Of a stretch of 38,709 bases of DNA, positions 1 to 8,652 are shown in pieces. Both the position numbers and the translations under genes were made by a program. Below the pieces are notes generated by a model that saw only the letters and a program-made list of their open reading frames with translations, made no database searches and was not told where the DNA came from. Source of the DNA: Arenimonas malthae CC-JY-1 (GTDB lineage Bacteria > Pseudomonadota > Gammaproteobacteria > Xanthomonadales > Xanthomonadaceae). Location of the stretch: the NCBI RefSeq assembly GCF_000747075.1, contig NZ_AVCH01000084.1, positions 1 to 38,709 of the forward strand, given 5' to 3'. Every line of letters starts with the position of its first letter. The stretch's first letter is position 1.

Positions 1-436
1 GAGGCTTGCCCTCGCGGCCGGGCGCGGCGGCGGCGGCCTGGCCTGCGGCGGTCAGGGCCCAGCCGTGGCGGGTGGTGTCGGGCAGCGCCTGGCCGGCCCG
101 CAGCAGGGTGGGCAGGGCGGTGGCCAGCACTTCGCCCAGCGGGGCGTGGTAGTAGGCGGCGGCCCAGCGCAGGGTGTCGAACAGTTCGCCGGCCAGCAGC
201 GGGGTGGCGTCGAGCCGGGCCAGTACCGGCTTCAGTGCGGCCGGGTCACCCTCGGGGGCGCCCACGCCGACCACCACGCCCACCTGCTCGCCCGTGCCGC
301 GCCCGAACGGCACCCGCACCCGGCAGCCTATCCAGCCGGCGTCGGCGGCCTGGCCGGCGGGCGGGCGGTAGTCGAAGTCCCGGGGCAGCGGCACCGGCAG
401 GGCGACGCGCAGCACGGGGTCGGGGGTGGCGGACAT
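1..436 (-). CDS. priA: Primosomal protein N' (replication restart helicase PriA), N-terminal part
   Basis: This is the first 145 codons of a minus-strand gene whose remainder lies beyond the left edge. The translation begins MSATPDPVLRVALPVPLP and continues through DFDYRPP, GCRVRVPFGRG, VGVVVGV and LRWAAAYYHAPLGEVLATALP. These are the hallmarks of the PriA N-terminal 3'-OH-binding domain: the fixed start 'LRVALPVPL', the RVPFGR loop, and the 'YYHxPLGEVL' segment. PriA is a DNA helicase that recognises stalled forks and D-loops and reloads the replicative helicase; the helicase and zinc-binding parts would be outside the window. The ATG at 436 is chosen because the family motif starts directly after it. 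No strong ribosome binding site is visible. Its upstream region carries DnaA boxes. The family call is confident; the gene is incomplete only because the window ends. Confidence 0.9.
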   Translation of the reverse strand, partial: MSATPDPVLRVALPVPLPRDFDYRPPAGQAADAGWIGCRVRVPFGRGTGEQVGVVVGVGAPEGDPAALKPVLARLDATPLLAGELFDTLRWAAAYYHAPLGEVLATALPTLLRAGQALPDTTRHGWALTAAGQAAAAAPGREGKP

Positions 437-876
437 CCGCCAAGTCTAGCCTGTGGCCGGCCGGACGCCCTGTGGATGAACTTGCGCCGCATTGCTGCCA
501 AGCGCATCACAAAGCGGAGGTAAGCTGCTGTTCACAAAACCGAAAGTCCCTTATCCACATGGTTTGTGGATAACTCTGTGGAAGGGGCCTTGGGCAAGTC
601 TGCGCACCCCCCGTGTCCACGGCCCCTGAGCCGGGTTGGTGATTTTTTAACCAAGGCGTCATAGTCCTTTGGAATCAGTCACTTGGCTCAATCACAAAAC
701 AGTCATCGGGCCGCGGGGGCGGTCCCGGGGCCGTCTTCACGGGCTTCCCGTGCCGCTGTGCACAACGTTCCACGCCAGAAGCCGCGCCGGGCTTGGCTGA
801 GCAAGGATTTTCCGGCTGTCAACCGCTGCTTCGAGTCGTTCGCTGGCTAGAATGGGGGGTGATTTCCGACCCCCCG
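437..876. other. Long intergenic region between divergent priA and the sigma-like/DUF3106 gene
   Basis: These 440 bases hold no convincing gene. They are visibly more AT-rich than the flanks, with a TTTTTTAACC tract around 644-653. They contain two perfect DnaA boxes (551-559 and 565-573, inverted) and two one-mismatch boxes (471-479 on the minus strand, and 757-765). Short open frames run through here in several frames, but none shows a codon pattern or similarity to a family. The region must also contain the promoters of both divergent genes. No clear -35/-10 pair stands out. Confidence 0.6.
551..573. promoter_or_regulatory. Pair of inverted perfect DnaA boxes
   Basis: TTATCCACA at 551-559 and its reverse complement TGTGGATAA at 565-573 are separated by five bases, making a 23-base inverted pair. 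Both match the consensus TTATNCACA exactly. Near matches lie at 471-479 (TGTGGATGA) and 757-765 (TGTGCACAA). The position in a divergent intergenic region next to priA suggests DnaA binding, either for gene control or as a DnaA-titrating site. No dnaA, dnaN or rpmH is present to argue for the main origin. Confidence 0.6.
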
Positions 877-2367
877 ATGTCCGCCCAAGCCGCCCTTTCG
901 CCTGCCCTTTCGGCCTTCCTGCGTGGCATCGAGCGCCGCGCCTTCGTGTTCGCCCAACTGCAGTGCGGGCGGGACCGGGAAGCGCTGGCGGCCGTGGGGC
1001 GCGCCATGCGGGCGTTCGGGGCGGTGTCGGCAGCCACCCCGCTGTCGGGTTGGCCGGCGGGCTTCTGGTCGCTGCTGCTGGCTCAGGCCGAGCTGTCCGA
1101 CGGTGACTCCAGCCTGCCCGAGCTGGCGGCCCTGAGCAGCGGCCCCCGGGCCGCCCTGCTGCTGCGCCTGGTGGCGGGCCTGGACTTCCCGCATGCGGCC
1201 CAGGTCCTGGGCGTGGGCGAGGCGACCTACCGCTTCGCCCTGCAGCGGGCCCTGCACCAGCTGGGCGAGGCCGGCATCAGCTATGCCGCCCTCGGCCAGC
1301 TGCGCGAGCGCCTGCACCGGCAGGTGAAGACCCTGCCCGAAGCCACCGTGGACGCGCTGGCCGAACAGCGCGCCCGGGTGGCGCGGGGCGAGCCCGAACC
1401 CGCGCCGCCGCCTCCGACCCCGCCCCCGCCGGCCTGGCTGCGCCGCCTGCCCTGGGTGGGCCTGGGCCTGCTGGCCCTGGCCTTCGCCGCCACGTTCTGG
1501 ACGCCGGCCGAACCGCTGCCGCCGGGCGGCACCGAAACCCTGCCCCCGGAATTGCCGGCCGAAGCCCCCGCGCCCGCCGCCGTAGCTCCCGTGGACGCCG
1601 ACCGGGTGATCCATCCGGATTACGCCGCCCTGGCCGAGACGGTGGACGACACGGTGGCTTCCGACCTGGCCTTCCACAGCTGGCTGGCGGGCACCGGGGC
1701 GCTGGCCACCGCCCCGGACGCCGCCGAGCCCCTGCCGACGCCCGTGGACCGTTCCGCGGACGACGTGGCGAGCTTCGAGGCCCTGCCCGCCGCCCAGCGC
1801 ACCCTGCTGGTGCCGCTGGCCGGCGCCTGGCCCAACCTCGACCCGGACACGCGCCGGCAGGTGATCGCCCACGCCGCGCACTGGCTGGCGCTGGACGAAC
1901 CGGCGCGCCAGGCCCTGCGCGAGCGCATCGCCGCCTGGGACGCGTTGCCCGCCGCCGAACGCGCCCGTCGCCGCGGCATCCATGCGGCCTGGCTGTCCCT
2001 GCGCCCGGCCGAGCGCGCGCAGGTGCAGGCTGCGGCCGTGGCCTTCGCCGCGCTGCCCGAAACCGAACGCAAGCCGCTGCAGGACACCTTCGCGGCCTTG
2101 CCCGACGACCAGCGCGCTTCGTGGTGGCTGGGGCCCGAGGTCGGCGCCTGGTTCGCGCCGCTGCAGCCGCTGTTCGCCTACGTACCCGAGGCGCAGCGGC
2201 CGCAGTTGCTGGAAATGCTGCGCGGGCTGTCGCCGGAAGCGCGCGCCGACCTGGCATTGCTGGCCCGCCGCCTGCCGGCGGATGCCCGCGAAACCCTGCG
2301 CCGCGACCTGCTGTCGGCGCCGCCGGAAGCGCGCGAGGCGCTGGTGCGCCAGCGCCTGGGTCGCTAG
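877..2367 (+). CDS. Membrane-anchored sigma-like / DUF3106 domain protein
   Basis: This 496-residue protein seems to be built of three parts. Residues 1-175 resemble a degenerate RNA polymerase sigma factor: LSAFLRGIERRAFVFAQLQCG, then FWSLLLAQAELS, then a region-4-like ALLLRLVAGLDFPHAAQVLGV segment followed by a helix. One transmembrane helix follows a Pro-rich linker at about 191-209 (LPWVGLGLLALAFAATFW). The rest, from about residue 295, is a DUF3106-type repeat of helices with the pattern LPxxxRxxL and W. The ATG at 877 is chosen because similar proteins begin just before 'LSPALSAFLRGIERRA'; the in-frame GTG at 859 is an alternative. Function is unknown. A membrane-tethered regulator, or an anti-sigma-like partner of an ECF sigma factor, is possible but inferred. 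No sigma partner gene lies next to it. Confidence 0.7.
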   Translation: MSAQAALSPALSAFLRGIERRAFVFAQLQCGRDREALAAVGRAMRAFGAVSAATPLSGWPAGFWSLLLAQAELSDGDSSLPELAALSSGPRAALLLRLVAGLDFPHAAQVLGVGEATYRFALQRALHQLGEAGISYAALGQLRERLHRQVKTLPEATVDALAEQRARVARGEPEPAPPPPTPPPPAWLRRLPWVGLGLLALAFAATFWTPAEPLPPGGTETLPPELPAEAPAPAAVAPVDADRVIHPDYAALAETVDDTVASDLAFHSWLAGTGALATAPDAAEPLPTPVDRSADDVASFEALPAAQRTLLVPLAGAWPNLDPDTRRQVIAHAAHWLALDEPARQALRERIAAWDALPAAERARRRGIHAAWLSLRPAERAQVQAAAVAFAALPETERKPLQDTFAALPDDQRASWWLGPEVGAWFAPLQPLFAYVPEAQRPQLLEMLRGLSPEARADLALLARRLPADARETLRRDLLSAPPEAREALVRQRLGR

Positions 2368-2377
2368 CCCGGGCCGA

Positions 2378-3559
2378 TCACACGTTCACCAGGCTCACCA
2401 GCAGGCTGATGCCGGCGCCGAAGCTCACCAGCACCAGGTAACAGGTGCCCAGCACGCCGTACTTGAGCAGGGTCATGAACCAGCCCTGGCGGTAGACGCG
2501 CTTCTGCATCAGCAGCAGGTAGAGCGGCATCCACGTGATCAGCGCGATCTCCAGCCAGCCGAGCGGGTTCGACAGCCAGGGCAGGGCCTCGGTCCAGCCC
2601 GCCGCCGCGTCCAGCAGCAGCACCGCCAGCAGCGCGCCGCACAGGAAGCTGTGGCTGTGCAGGGCGACGATCAGGTGCTCCATGTACAGGCGCTTCTTGA
2701 ACAGGTAGGCCACCTTCAGCAGCAGCGCGAACAGCGGCAGCAGCACGAACAGGGTGGTCGGCACCGTGGACAGGAAGGCGTCCTTGAGCAGGTTGGGGTC
2801 TTCCTGGATGCGCTTGATGTTGCCCTGGGCGCGGCCGGCCTGTTCGTTGAGCTTGGCGTTGGCGGCGTCGGGCAGGAAGCCGATCTTTATCGGGTTCTTC
2901 TCGGGGTGCCAGGGCTCGCCGTTGAAGGACATGGACGGCTCGTCGGACCTGCGTTCGGGCACCGGCACCGGTTCGCCCGCGGCCTGCGCGCGTTCGATCT
3001 CGGCGATGCGCCGTTCCGCTTCGTTGACGATGCCCTTTTCGGCGACGTCCAGGCCGATGCCCACGCCGGGCACGTCGGCCGTTTCCTTGCGCGCGCGCTG
3101 CAGCTCGGCGACCGCCTGGTCGCGCAGCGCCTCCACTTCGGCCACCGTGGTCACCCGGCCGATCTCGCCGACCTTGCTGGCCTGGCTGGCGGCGGGCTCG
3201 CCTTCGCCGGCGCTGCCCTTTTCGATCTTGAAGCTCAGCTGCGCCGCGAAGAACGCGAACAGGCTCAGGAACACGAACAGCCGTACCGGGCTGACGTAGC
3301 GCACGCGCCGGCCGGCGAAATACTCCAGGCTGAGGTAGCCGGGCTTGAACAGCAGCGGCCCGAGCGTGCGCAGGATGCGCGAGTCGAGCTCGAACACCGA
3401 GTCCATGAAGTCGCCGATGATGCTGGTGAAGTGCCGCACCAGGCCCTTGGTGGGCTGGCCGCAGGCGTAGCAGTGTTCGCCCAGCAGCGGCACGCCGCAG
3501 TTCTGGCAGCGGCGCTCGGGCGTGGCGGTTCCGTTCGGCGGTGCGGTTTCAGGGCTCAT
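2378..3559 (-). CDS. DUF3667 family membrane protein with N-terminal zinc ribbon
   Basis: A 393-residue protein with an N-terminal CxxC...CxxC zinc ribbon (CQNCGVPLLGEHCYACGQ, about residues 17-36). The DUF3667 signature follows: HFTSIIGDFMDSVFELDSRILRTL, then LLFKPGYLSLEYFAGRRVRYVSPVRLFVFLSLFAFF. The N-terminal helix is followed by a charged, Glu/Arg-rich loop of about 140 residues and then three to four further membrane helices towards the C-terminus. The family is common in Xanthomonadales and Bacteroidota; its role is not known. ATG at 3559 is preferred over the GTG one codon upstream because GGAG lies six bases before it. It converges on the DUF3106 gene, leaving ten bases between the stops, and diverges from the MATE gene. 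Confidence 0.85.
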   Translation of the reverse strand: MSPETAPPNGTATPERRCQNCGVPLLGEHCYACGQPTKGLVRHFTSIIGDFMDSVFELDSRILRTLGPLLFKPGYLSLEYFAGRRVRYVSPVRLFVFLSLFAFFAAQLSFKIEKGSAGEGEPAASQASKVGEIGRVTTVAEVEALRDQAVAELQRARKETADVPGVGIGLDVAEKGIVNEAERRIAEIERAQAAGEPVPVPERRSDEPSMSFNGEPWHPEKNPIKIGFLPDAANAKLNEQAGRAQGNIKRIQEDPNLLKDAFLSTVPTTLFVLLPLFALLLKVAYLFKKRLYMEHLIVALHSHSFLCGALLAVLLLDAAAGWTEALPWLSNPLGWLEIALITWMPLYLLLMQKRVYRQGWFMTLLKYGVLGTCYLVLVSFGAGISLLVSLVNV

Positions 3560-3618
3560 CACGGGCTCCGGCGGGGCTGCCGCTAATATAGCGGGCCGCC
3601 GCCTGCCCCGAAGCCCCC

Positions 3619-4977
3619 ATGAGCCGCACCGAAAGCCGCGCCGCCCGCCTGTTGCGAGAAATGCGCGTCAGCTTCGTGCTTGCCCTGCCGCTGGTGCTGA
3701 GCCAGGCCTCGTCCATGGGCATGAACATCGTCGACACCGTGCTGGCCGGCCGCCATGGCCCGGTGACGCTGGCGGCGGTGGGCGTGGGCAGCGCGGTGTG
3801 GAGCGTGGTGATCCTGGTGAGCATCGGCGTGCTGATGGCGGTGCCGCCGACGGTGTCGCAGCTCAACGGCGCCGGCCGCCGGGGCGAGATCGGGCCGGTG
3901 TTCCGGCAGGCGCTGTGGCTGGCGCTGGCGCTGGGCCTGGGCCTGATCGCGGTGGTGCGCGCCGGCGCGCTGGCGCTGGAACCGATGGGCATCACCGCCG
4001 AAGCGCGCCCGGAGGCCGTGGCCTTCCTCAAGGCCATCAGCTGGGGCGCGCCGGGGCTGGCGCTGTTCTTCTGCCTGCGCAACCTCAGCGAGGGCGTGGC
4101 CTGGACGGTGCCGTCGATGGTGTTCGGCGTGGTCGGCCTGGCGCTGCTGGCGCCGCTGGGCTACGCCTTCATGTTCGGGCTGGCGCTGGGCGCGGCGGGC
4201 CTGGGTTACGCGGTGGCGCTGGTGCTGTGGTGCCAGGCGGCGGCGATGGCCACCTACCTGTGGCGGTCGCGCCGCTTCGCCGACCTGGGCCTGTTCGCGC
4301 GCTTCGATCCGCCGCGTTGGCCGCCGATCCGCGCGCTGCTCAGGCTCGGCCTGCCGATGGGCGTGTCGGTGTTCATGGAAGGCAGCCTGTTCGTCGCCAC
4401 CGCGCTGATCATCGGCACGCTCGGCACCACCCAGATGGCCGCGCACCAGATCGCCATCCTCATCGCCAGCCTCTGTTTCATGGTGCCGCTGGGCGTGGCC
4501 ATGGCCACCACCGTGCGCGTGGGCCACGCGGTCGGCGCCGGCGACCTGCCGGGCGTGCGCTGGTCGGCGGCGGCGGGTTACGCGCTGGCGCTGCTGGCTC
4601 AGACGGCGTCGGCCATCCTGCTGGTGGCGGGCGCGGCCTGGCTGGCGTCGCTGTTCACCACCGACGCCGCGGTGGTGGCGCTGGCCAGCCTGCTGATGGC
4701 CTACGCCGCGGTGTTCCAGTATCCCGACGGCATGCAGGCGATGTCGGCCGGCGCGCTGCGCGGCCTGAAGGACACGCGGGTGCCGATGTTCATCACCGTG
4801 CTTGCCTACTGGGGCCTGGGGCTGCCGCTGGGCGCCTGGCTGGGCATCGGCCTCGGGCAGGGTGCGCCCGGCCTGTGGACCGGCCTGATCCTCGGCCTCA
4901 GCGCCGCCGCCACCCTGCTGGGCTGGCGTTTCTGGCGGCTTTCGCGCCAACCCCTGCCGGCGGTGGTGGTGACCTGA
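3619..4977 (+). CDS. MATE family multidrug/toxin extrusion transporter (NorM-like)
   Basis: A 452-residue, very hydrophobic protein with about twelve membrane helices in two pseudo-symmetric halves. The start LLREMRVSFVLALPLVLSQASSMGMNIVDTVLAGRHGPVTLAAVGVGSAVW fits the NorM branch of the MATE superfamily. So do the mid-protein motif GVSVFMEGSLFVATALIIGTLGTTQMAAHQIA and the MATE C-half motif FQYPDGMQAMSAGALRGLKDTRVPMF. NorM proteins export cationic drugs and dyes across the inner membrane using a sodium or proton gradient; the substrate cannot be told from sequence. The length is normal for the family. The start ATG at 3619 has only a weak ribosome binding site. The gene lies 59 bases from the divergent DUF3667 start and 61 bases before sppA, so it may be transcribed with sppA. 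Confidence 0.92.
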   Translation: MSRTESRAARLLREMRVSFVLALPLVLSQASSMGMNIVDTVLAGRHGPVTLAAVGVGSAVWSVVILVSIGVLMAVPPTVSQLNGAGRRGEIGPVFRQALWLALALGLGLIAVVRAGALALEPMGITAEARPEAVAFLKAISWGAPGLALFFCLRNLSEGVAWTVPSMVFGVVGLALLAPLGYAFMFGLALGAAGLGYAVALVLWCQAAAMATYLWRSRRFADLGLFARFDPPRWPPIRALLRLGLPMGVSVFMEGSLFVATALIIGTLGTTQMAAHQIAILIASLCFMVPLGVAMATTVRVGHAVGAGDLPGVRWSAAAGYALALLAQTASAILLVAGAAWLASLFTTDAAVVALASLLMAYAAVFQYPDGMQAMSAGALRGLKDTRVPMFITVLAYWGLGLPLGAWLGIGLGQGAPGLWTGLILGLSAAATLLGWRFWRLSRQPLPAVVVT

Positions 4978-5038
4978 CGCCCATGCGGCCTTCACCCCCG
5001 GTGGGTATGCTGTGGGCTGGAGTCTATGGAGTGTCCCC

Positions 5039-6904
5039 ATGTCTGAGTCGAAGCCGGGTCCGATCCGCCGTTTCCTGGTGGGTCTCTGGAACACCGTCAA
5101 CTTCACCCGACGCCTGGTGTTCAACCTGGTGTTCCTGGTGCTGCTGTTCGCCTTCATCGCGGTGCTGTTCTCCAGCCCGGGCGTGAAGCCGCTGATGGCC
5201 GACAGCGCGCTGGTCATCAACCTCGGTGGCGACCTGGTGGAGCAGTACAGCGCCCACCCGGTGGACCGCGTGCTCAACCAGGCCACCGGCCAGGGCCGCA
5301 TGGAGATCCAGGTGCGCGACCTGCTGCGCGCGATCGCGGCCGCGAAGGAAGACGACCGCATCGACCGCATCGTGCTGGTGACCGACGGCTTCAGCGCCGC
5401 CGGCTTCGCCGCGCTGCGCGACGTGGCGGCGGCGCTGCGCGACTTCCGCGCCTCGGGCAAGGAAGTGATCGCCTTCGGCAACGGCATGGAGCAGAAGGCC
5501 TACTACCTGGCCGCGCACGCCGACGAGGTCTACATCGACCCGCAGGGCGGCGTGCTGCTCGAGGGCCTGGGCCGCTACCGCATGTATTACCGCGAGGGCC
5601 TGCAGGACAAGCTGGGCGTGGACGTGCACCTGTTCAAGGTGGGCGAGTACAAGTCGGCCGCCGAGCCCTACGTGCTCGACGCCGCCTCGCCCGAGGCGCG
5701 CGAGGCCGACCTGTACTGGATGAGCGACGTCTGGAACCGCTTCGTCGCCGACATCGCCAAGGCGCGCGGCATCGAGCAGTCCGAACTCGAGGCCATGATC
5801 AACGAACTGCCGGCGCGCGTGCAGGCGGCCGGCGGCGACCTGGGCAAGCTGGCGCTGGACGAGAAGCTGGTGGACGGCCTCAAGACCCACTACGAACTCG
5901 AGCAGATGCTGGTCGAGCGCGGCGCGCTGGACGAGGACGAGCACACCTTCCGCCAGATCGAGCTGCGCGGTTACCTGACCCAGATGGGCCTGCACCAGCT
6001 GCCGATGGATTCGCGTCCGCAGGTGGCGGTGGTGGTGGCCCAGGGCGAAATCACCGATGGCGAGCAGCCGCCGGGCACGGTGGGTGGCGAGTCCACGTCG
6101 CTGCTGCTGCGCCAGGCGCGCGAGGACGAAAACGTCAAGGCCGTGCTGCTGCGCGTGGATTCCCCGGGCGGCGGCGTGTTCCCGTCCGAGCAGATCCGCC
6201 GCGAGGTGGAGCTGACCCAGGCGGCCGGCAAGCCGGTGGTGGTGTCGATGGGCAACGTGGCGGCTTCCGGCGGCTACTGGATCTCGATGAATGCCGACAA
6301 GATCTACGCCGACGAATCCACCATCACCGGGTCCATCGGCATCTTCGGCCTGTGGATGACCGCGCCGCGCGTGCTCGACAAGCTGGGCATCAACACCGAC
6401 GGCGTCGGCACCACGCCGCTGGCGGGCGCCTTCGACCCGACCCGGCCGCTCGACCCGAACGTGGGCATCGTCATCCAGTCGGTGATCAACAAGGGTTACG
6501 CCGATTTCATCGGCAAGGTGGCCGAGGCGCGCGAGAGCACGCCCGAGCAGATCGACGTGCACGCCCGCGGCCGCGTCTGGTCCGGCGCGCAGGCCAAGGA
6601 GCGCGGCCTGGTGGACGCGCTCGGCGGCCTGCAGGCGGCGCTGGCCGAGGCCGCGAAGCTGGCCGGGCTGGAGGAGGGCAAGTACGGCGTGAGCTACGTC
6701 GAGAAGCCGCTCAGCCCCTTCGAGAAGTTCGTGGTGGACATGGGTGGCCAGGCCCGCCTGCAGGGCCTGGTGCGCCTGCTGGCGCCGACGCCGCTGCTGC
6801 TGGACCGCGAGACGATGGCCCGGGTGGAAGGCGAACTGCGCTGGCTCGAAAGCAAGGGCCGCACGCCCTACAGCGCGGTCGCGCACTGCCTGTGCGCCTA
6901 CTGA
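5039..6904 (+). CDS. sppA: Signal peptide peptidase SppA, 67 kDa type
   Basis: A 621-residue protein, close to the usual double-domain SppA length. One N-terminal membrane helix (about residues 20-42, [19 protein letters not shown]) anchors it with the catalytic part in the periplasm. SppA cleaves left-over signal peptides using a Ser/Lys dyad. The lysine is seen as K205 in [14 protein letters not shown] in the N-terminal half, and the serine as S410 in [14 protein letters not shown] in the C-terminal half, matching the E. coli layout. ATG at 5039 puts a short basic segment before the helix; an in-frame ATG lies nine codons upstream (5012) but extends into non-conserved sequence. A strong terminator follows at 6930-6957. 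The MATE gene upstream may share its transcript. Confidence 0.95.
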   Translation: MSESKPGPIRRFLVGLWNTVNFTRRLVFNLVFLVLLFAFIAVLFSSPGVKPLMADSALVINLGGDLVEQYSAHPVDRVLNQATGQGRMEIQVRDLLRAIAAAKEDDRIDRIVLVTDGFSAAGFAALRDVAAALRDFRASGKEVIAFGNGMEQKAYYLAAHADEVYIDPQGGVLLEGLGRYRMYYREGLQDKLGVDVHLFKVGEYKSAAEPYVLDAASPEAREADLYWMSDVWNRFVADIAKARGIEQSELEAMINELPARVQAAGGDLGKLALDEKLVDGLKTHYELEQMLVERGALDEDEHTFRQIELRGYLTQMGLHQLPMDSRPQVAVVVAQGEITDGEQPPGTVGGESTSLLLRQAREDENVKAVLLRVDSPGGGVFPSEQIRREVELTQAAGKPVVVSMGNVAASGGYWISMNADKIYADESTITGSIGIFGLWMTAPRVLDKLGINTDGVGTTPLAGAFDPTRPLDPNVGIVIQSVINKGYADFIGKVAEARESTPEQIDVHARGRVWSGAQAKERGLVDALGGLQAALAEAAKLAGLEEGKYGVSYVEKPLSPFEKFVVDMGGQARLQGLVRLLAPTPLLLDRETMARVEGELRWLESKGRTPYSAVAHCLCAY

Positions 6905-6929
6905 CCGGCGGCCCGTCCGCCAGGCAGTG

Positions 6930-6957
6930 AAAACGCCCGGGCCTGCCCGGGCGTTTT
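6930..6957. terminator. Bidirectional rho-independent terminator after sppA and the small lipoprotein gene
   Basis: A perfect 13-base-pair stem (6930-6942 with 6945-6957) around a two-base CT loop begins with AAAA and ends with TTTT, so it can work in both directions. It lies 25 bases after the sppA stop and four bases after the end of the opposite-strand lipoprotein gene, terminating both convergent units. Confidence 0.9.
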
Positions 6958-6961
6958 GTTT

Positions 6962-7192
6962 TCAGCCGCCGGCGTCTTCCAGGGCCTGGTCGCGGTCGGC
7001 GTCGCGCTGCTCCTGTTCGGCTTCCACCGCGCGGGCCTTGTCCAGCGGCGCCTGCATGGCATCGCGCAGTTCGGTGTGTTCTTCCGCGGCCGCGGCGGCC
7101 TGCGGCTCCGGCGGCGGCGCTTCCTCGTTGGGCGGCGGGTCGCTGCAGGCGCACAGCGCCAGGCAGAGGCTGGCCAGAAGGACGTTTCTCAT
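6962..7192 (-). CDS. Small secreted lipoprotein of unknown function
   Basis: A 76-residue protein with a hydrophobic N-terminus ([20 protein letters not shown]) that ends in a lipobox-like L-C-A-C, with Cys16 as the likely lipidation site. The mature part is Glu/Ala/Gln-rich, begins with a Pro-rich stretch ([12 protein letters not shown]), and ends in a charged helix ([27 protein letters not shown]). A good ribosome binding site (GGAGG, 7201-7205) precedes the ATG at 7192. It diverges from the dehydrogenase gene. Similar tiny lipoproteins with a single amphipathic helix are common in Xanthomonadaceae, but no function is known to me. Confidence 0.75.
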   Translation of the reverse strand: MRNVLLASLCLALCACSDPPPNEEAPPPEPQAAAAAEEHTELRDAMQAPLDKARAVEAEQEQRDADRDQALEDAGG

Positions 7193-7253
7193 CGCGGTTT
7201 CCTCCACGTGGTCGCAGGCCGCTATCCTAAGCCCGGGCGACGAGGAGCAGGCA

Positions 7254-8030
7254 ATGGACGCGAACCGCTGGCGACTGGACGGGCAGGTGGCGCTGGTGAC
7301 CGGCGCGAGCGTGGGCATCGGCCGCGCCATCGCCGCCGAACTGCTGGGGCTGGGCGCCGACGTGATGATCGTCGCGCGCGACCAGGCCCAGCTCGACGCC
7401 ACCCGCGACGAGCTCGAGGACGAATTCCCCGACGCCGAGGTGCGCGCCTTCGCCGCCGACGTCTCCGACCCCGAGCAGCGCCGCGAGATCTTCGACTGGG
7501 TCGAGGACCTGGGCACGGGCCTGCAGCTGCTGGTGAACAACGCCGGCACCAATGCCAGCAAGCCCACCATGGACTACGCCGACGCCGAGTGGCGCGACAT
7601 CTTCGAGACCAACCTGTTCTCGGCCTTCGAGCTGTGCCGCTTCGCCTTCCCGCTGCTCAGCCAGCACGCCAGCGCCAGCATCGTGAACGTGGGTTCGGTG
7701 TCGGGGCTCACGCACGTGCGCACCGGTTCGCCCTACGGCATGAGCAAGGCGGCGCTGCACCAGATGACCAGGAACCTGGCTTGCGAATGGGCCGAGGACG
7801 GGGTGCGCGTGAACGCGGTGGCGCCCTGGTACATCCGCACCCGCCGCACCTCGGGCAAGCTGGCCGACCCCGATTACCTGGACGAGGTGCTCGACCGCAC
7901 GCCCATGGGCCGCATCGGCGAGCCCGAGGAAGTGGCGGCGGCGGTGGCCTTCCTGTGCCTGCCGGCCTCGAGCTACGTCACCGGCGAATGCATCGCCGTC
8001 GACGGCGGTTTCCTGCGCTACGGCTTCTGA
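7254..8030 (+). CDS. SDR family oxidoreductase (tropinone reductase-like)
   Basis: A 258-residue classical short-chain dehydrogenase/reductase. The NAD(P)-binding TGASVGIG motif follows residue 15, NNAG is present, and the catalytic residues are Ser148 (VGSVSG), Tyr161 and Lys165 (YGMSK). The ending [24 protein letters not shown] is typical. The family includes 3-oxoacyl-ACP-reductase-like and tropinone-reductase-like enzymes; the segment [18 protein letters not shown] and the loop [11 protein letters not shown] favour the tropinone reductase-like branch. The true substrate cannot be named. A clear GAGGAG (7242-7247) precedes the ATG. The stop touches the stop of the convergent DUF4124 gene (8030/8031). 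Confidence 0.93.
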   Translation: MDANRWRLDGQVALVTGASVGIGRAIAAELLGLGADVMIVARDQAQLDATRDELEDEFPDAEVRAFAADVSDPEQRREIFDWVEDLGTGLQLLVNNAGTNASKPTMDYADAEWRDIFETNLFSAFELCRFAFPLLSQHASASIVNVGSVSGLTHVRTGSPYGMSKAALHQMTRNLACEWAEDGVRVNAVAPWYIRTRRTSGKLADPDYLDEVLDRTPMGRIGEPEEVAAAVAFLCLPASSYVTGECIAVDGGFLRYGF

Positions 8031-8603
8031 TCAGCGGCAGCTGTCGTCGAGGATCTGGCGCAGGCGGATGACCTCCGACTTGCGGTAGGCGGCGGTGTCG
8101 CTGAAGGCGTGCAGGGCGTCCGATTCGGCCTGCTCGAATTTTTCGGCGTACACCCGGCAGGCCGAGGCGTCGTCCAGGCGCACGCAGGAGTCTTCCACCC
8201 AGCGGCAGGTGGCGCCCCAGGGGCCGGCGTCGTAACCGAGCACGGCCAGCGGGATGCAGCGCGGGTTCGGGTCGTAGTTTTCGCTGTAGCGCACCGCGCC
8301 GTCGTAGGCGGTGCACTGGTAGAGCGTGGGCGGCGAGGGACGCGGCGGCGGGGCGGGTTCCGGCGCGGCTGCCGGCGGCGTGGTTTCCGGTGCCGCGGCC
8401 GGCGGCGCGGCGGGCTTCGGCGGCGGGTCCTGCGGGCGCTGCATGCGGCGCGTGCCTTGCACGGTGCCGGCCGGGCAGGGTTCGTCCTGGAGCGTGACGC
8501 GGCCTTGCGCGTCCTGGCAGCGGTAGACCGTGATCTCCTGCGCGGCCGGCGGGCCAACGGGGATCAGCAAAATGGCTAAGCTTGGCCACCAGCGCAGGCG
8601 CAT
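8031..8603 (-). CDS. Secreted DUF4124-type protein
   Basis: A 190-residue protein with a cleavable signal peptide (MRLRWWPSLAILLIPVGPPAAQ). The following segment, ITVYRCQDAQGRVTLQDEPCPAGTVQ (about 24-48), matches the DUF4124 pattern: Tyr-Arg/Lys-Cys, Gly-Arg-Val-x-Leu, then a second Cys in 'EPCP'. A Pro/Ala-rich linker follows. The C-terminal half is Cys-rich (YQCTAYDG, PRCIPL, ATCRWVEDSC, ACRVYAEKF), suggesting disulfides in the periplasm or outside. The role is unknown. The start at 8603 is the only one that places the signal peptide first; no good ribosome binding site is visible. It diverges from the amidohydrolase gene by 49 bases. Confidence 0.8.
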   Translation of the reverse strand: MRLRWWPSLAILLIPVGPPAAQEITVYRCQDAQGRVTLQDEPCPAGTVQGTRRMQRPQDPPPKPAAPPAAAPETTPPAAAPEPAPPPRPSPPTLYQCTAYDGAVRYSENYDPNPRCIPLAVLGYDAGPWGATCRWVEDSCVRLDDASACRVYAEKFEQAESDALHAFSDTAAYRKSEVIRLRQILDDSCR

Positions 8604-8652
8604 GCCGGCATTGTCCGCCCGCGCCGCCGCCACTTCCAGCCCGGGACCCGCC

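Noticed and set aside
65-573. Plus-strand open frames opposite priA
   Set aside because: The minus strand carries the recognisable PriA N-terminus; the plus-strand translations are Gly/Arg/Pro-rich shadows.
437-876. Chromosome replication origin (oriC)
   Set aside because: There are only two perfect DnaA boxes and no dnaA, dnaN, rpmH or gidA nearby; kept as a DnaA-box cluster only.
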